From the NCBI GenBank assembly GCA_964036155.1, contig OZ038423.1, positions 30,085,249 to 30,149,248 of the forward strand: 64,000 nt of DNA, given 5' to 3'. The stretch comes from Diploscapter coronatus (Eukaryota; Nematoda; Chromadorea; Rhabditida; Rhabditidae). The notes under the pieces were generated by a model that saw only the letters and a list, made by a program, of their open reading frames with translations, had not been told where the DNA came from and did no database searches. A program made the position numbers and the translations under genes. Positions within the stretch are counted from its first letter, which is position 1; every line of letters starts with the position of its first letter. Below are positions 62,701 to 64,000 of the stretch, one piece after another.

Positions 62701-63903
62701 CTACTAATAGTACAGCGATCAATTGTGTGTTAAATAATCATGATATTGAAATTAATCTGATCCATCAAATTATTGTACTCTGATGAGAAAAAAATCGCCA
62801 GCCGTTCTAATTATTTGAAAAGGTATGCTTACACAAACTAATTGAAATAACTTCATGATAGTACGGGTACCAGACTATCAAAAATGATTAGTTCAACTAT
62901 TTGACTTCACTGCATGTTCATCCACGCTTCAATTTAGCGTACCTTCTCGCTGCCTTTCTAACTGCATCTGCAGTTTTTAGAATATCGCTGATCAGAATTA
63001 GGACCGAAATTTTTAGATGTTTTCCTGAATAACGAAGTACAGAATATGAGAATATGTGGAAGAAGGAAATGGAAGTGGAGTATGAATAGCGAAATAGGTA
63101 AGAGCAGCATTGAAGGGGTGAAGAACTGGGCCAATTGAATAGGAGATGGGTGATGCGATCGGGGATGACTCAGAATGTTTCGAACTCTCCATAATAATAC
63201 AGCAGAGAATAAGCTGAACAGAGCAGAAGGAAGAGAGCGAGCATTTGTTTCCGGAAACATCATAGCTAACACTATGCTTTGATGCATTTGCATGCAGTAT
63301 AATACTCATTTTTGGAATTATAGAAAATAGCAACAATGATAAACTAGTTCGAGATTTTTAAATTTCAACTTTAGCAAATACGTTCATTTCGAGCTTTACT
63401 CTCCTTTCTACGCGCTAAATTCTTTTCTCTAAAGTGCTGATGCAAATGGACGGTACATTATTTCGCATCTCCAAGTCTTATGACTTCAATAATAATACTA
63501 GAAAAAGAAACATAGTTTCATCACAATCAGTTATGAGCGCAAGTTTGTATTTTGTGTTATAAAGACTCAGTATTTAGAACCAATCGATGAAATGCTTTAG
63601 GTTCGAATTAAAATTTCCGAAATTTCGAAAATCTTAATTAAAACGAACTGATCACTTGTTTGAAGACGTGTAATTGATTTGAAGTTTTTTTCTTTAAGGA
63701 TAGATGGAAGCGCAAGATTCAGAACGGACAAGCCAGAATAGGCAGTGCTGGCATGCTGTGTCTGCATGAGTCGACACATCGCAGACCTTCTATCCTTAAA
63801 TCTCACTGACTTGACAATAGGTGGCGGGGACGGAGGCGATTCAAAGATGACTCTGGAGGCCTTTCGGGCGGGTGGTGGAGCATTTCGAACAGCCTCGACC
63901 GCA
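59713..63903 (-). CDS. Alternative N-terminal exons of the KCC gene (partial, continues beyond window)
   Basis: Three exons in transcription order: 63811-63903, 60523-60597, 59713-59774. They chain in phase with each other, and the last one ends with the same one-base phase as KCC exon 1, so it can splice directly to KCC exon 2 (56969), skipping exon 1. The encoded segments include APPPARKASRVIFESPPS, KKSSSWWGRLMDDNKSGPPP and GISLEDRQRNMSTASMG. All have clean borders (TTTAG or TTTCAG acceptors; GTCAGT, GTGAGT and GTAAGC donors). The first one needs two bases from an exon to the right of the window. RVIF fits the PP1-docking RVxF pattern. A separate gene ending here is possible, but none of the exons has a stop, and no other downstream partner exists. 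Confidence 0.65.
59775..60522 (-). other. Intron of the KCC alternative 5' region
   Basis: AT-rich, nothing further recognised. Extends between the two alternative exons. Confidence 0.5.
60598..63810 (-). other. Long intron of the KCC alternative 5' region
   Basis: About 3.2 kb with no supported exon on either strand. A lone TGTCCAAACTTTT at about 61480-61492 matches the terminal repeat of the element at 17259-17417. Confidence 0.5.
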
Positions 63904-64000
63904 CTAAATCAGATTATTCGTAGTTTTTCATATAATTTATAGAAATGAAGATGTAGCCTGATGTTTTTATTTAATTCCTGATTTCAAGTTGATTCATATA

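Overview
This is eukaryotic DNA, and the gene structures point to a free-living-type nematode, probably chromadorean. Introns are abundant, many only 39-53 nt, with TTTCAG/TTTTAG 3' splice sites. The intergenic spacing resembles nematode trans-spliced operons. The gene content includes a TWK-type two-pore K+ channel with a very long tail and a nematode-style set of small-exon genes. No rRNA, tRNA, CRISPR or bacterial features were seen. I assembled the gene models by hand by joining exons whose splice phases agree; every complete model below sums to a multiple of three.

Left part, + strand (1-10.7 kb): four housekeeping genes lie head to tail. They are an OTUD5/DUBA-like deubiquitinase (219-3564), PIG-C of GPI-anchor synthesis (4637-7044), mitochondrial ribosomal protein mL42 (7694-8871) and the lipoyl(octanoyl) transferase LIPT2 (8898-10583). 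AATAAA hexamers sit about 90 and 115 bp before AG acceptors that precede the PIGC and MRPL42 start codons, as expected for SL trans-splicing in an operon. MRPL42 and LIPT2 are only 26 bp apart. Two introns in this block use GC-AG borders.

Middle, - strand (11.9-38.8 kb): a small helical protein with a hydrophobic C-terminus (11878 to about 16.2 kb, 5' end unresolved), a TWK K2P channel of about 808 aa (17733-26250), a D-amino-acid/D-aspartate oxidase of 348 aa (27380-29652) and a rhodopsin-family peptide receptor of 405 aa (35492-38809).

Right part, - strand (48.5-63.9 kb): a K-Cl cotransporter (KCC, SLC12 family) of 29 exons and 1178 aa (48462-57530). At least three further phase-compatible exons (59713-63903) appear to give an alternative N-terminus that runs off the window. 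The stretches 29.7-35.5 kb and 38.8-48.5 kb have no gene I can support. They contain pyrimidine-rich or purine-rich low-complexity sequence and several foldback repeats.

Recurring non-coding theme: at least ten inverted-repeat (foldback) elements are scattered through introns and intergenic DNA. Several have unrelated arms but share a motif of the form CTATTTCTT in the loop or inner arm. The largest are a 510 bp foldback at 39761-40270 and a 696 bp element at 52620-53315, whose ends are inverted arrays of an 18-mer-like repeat.
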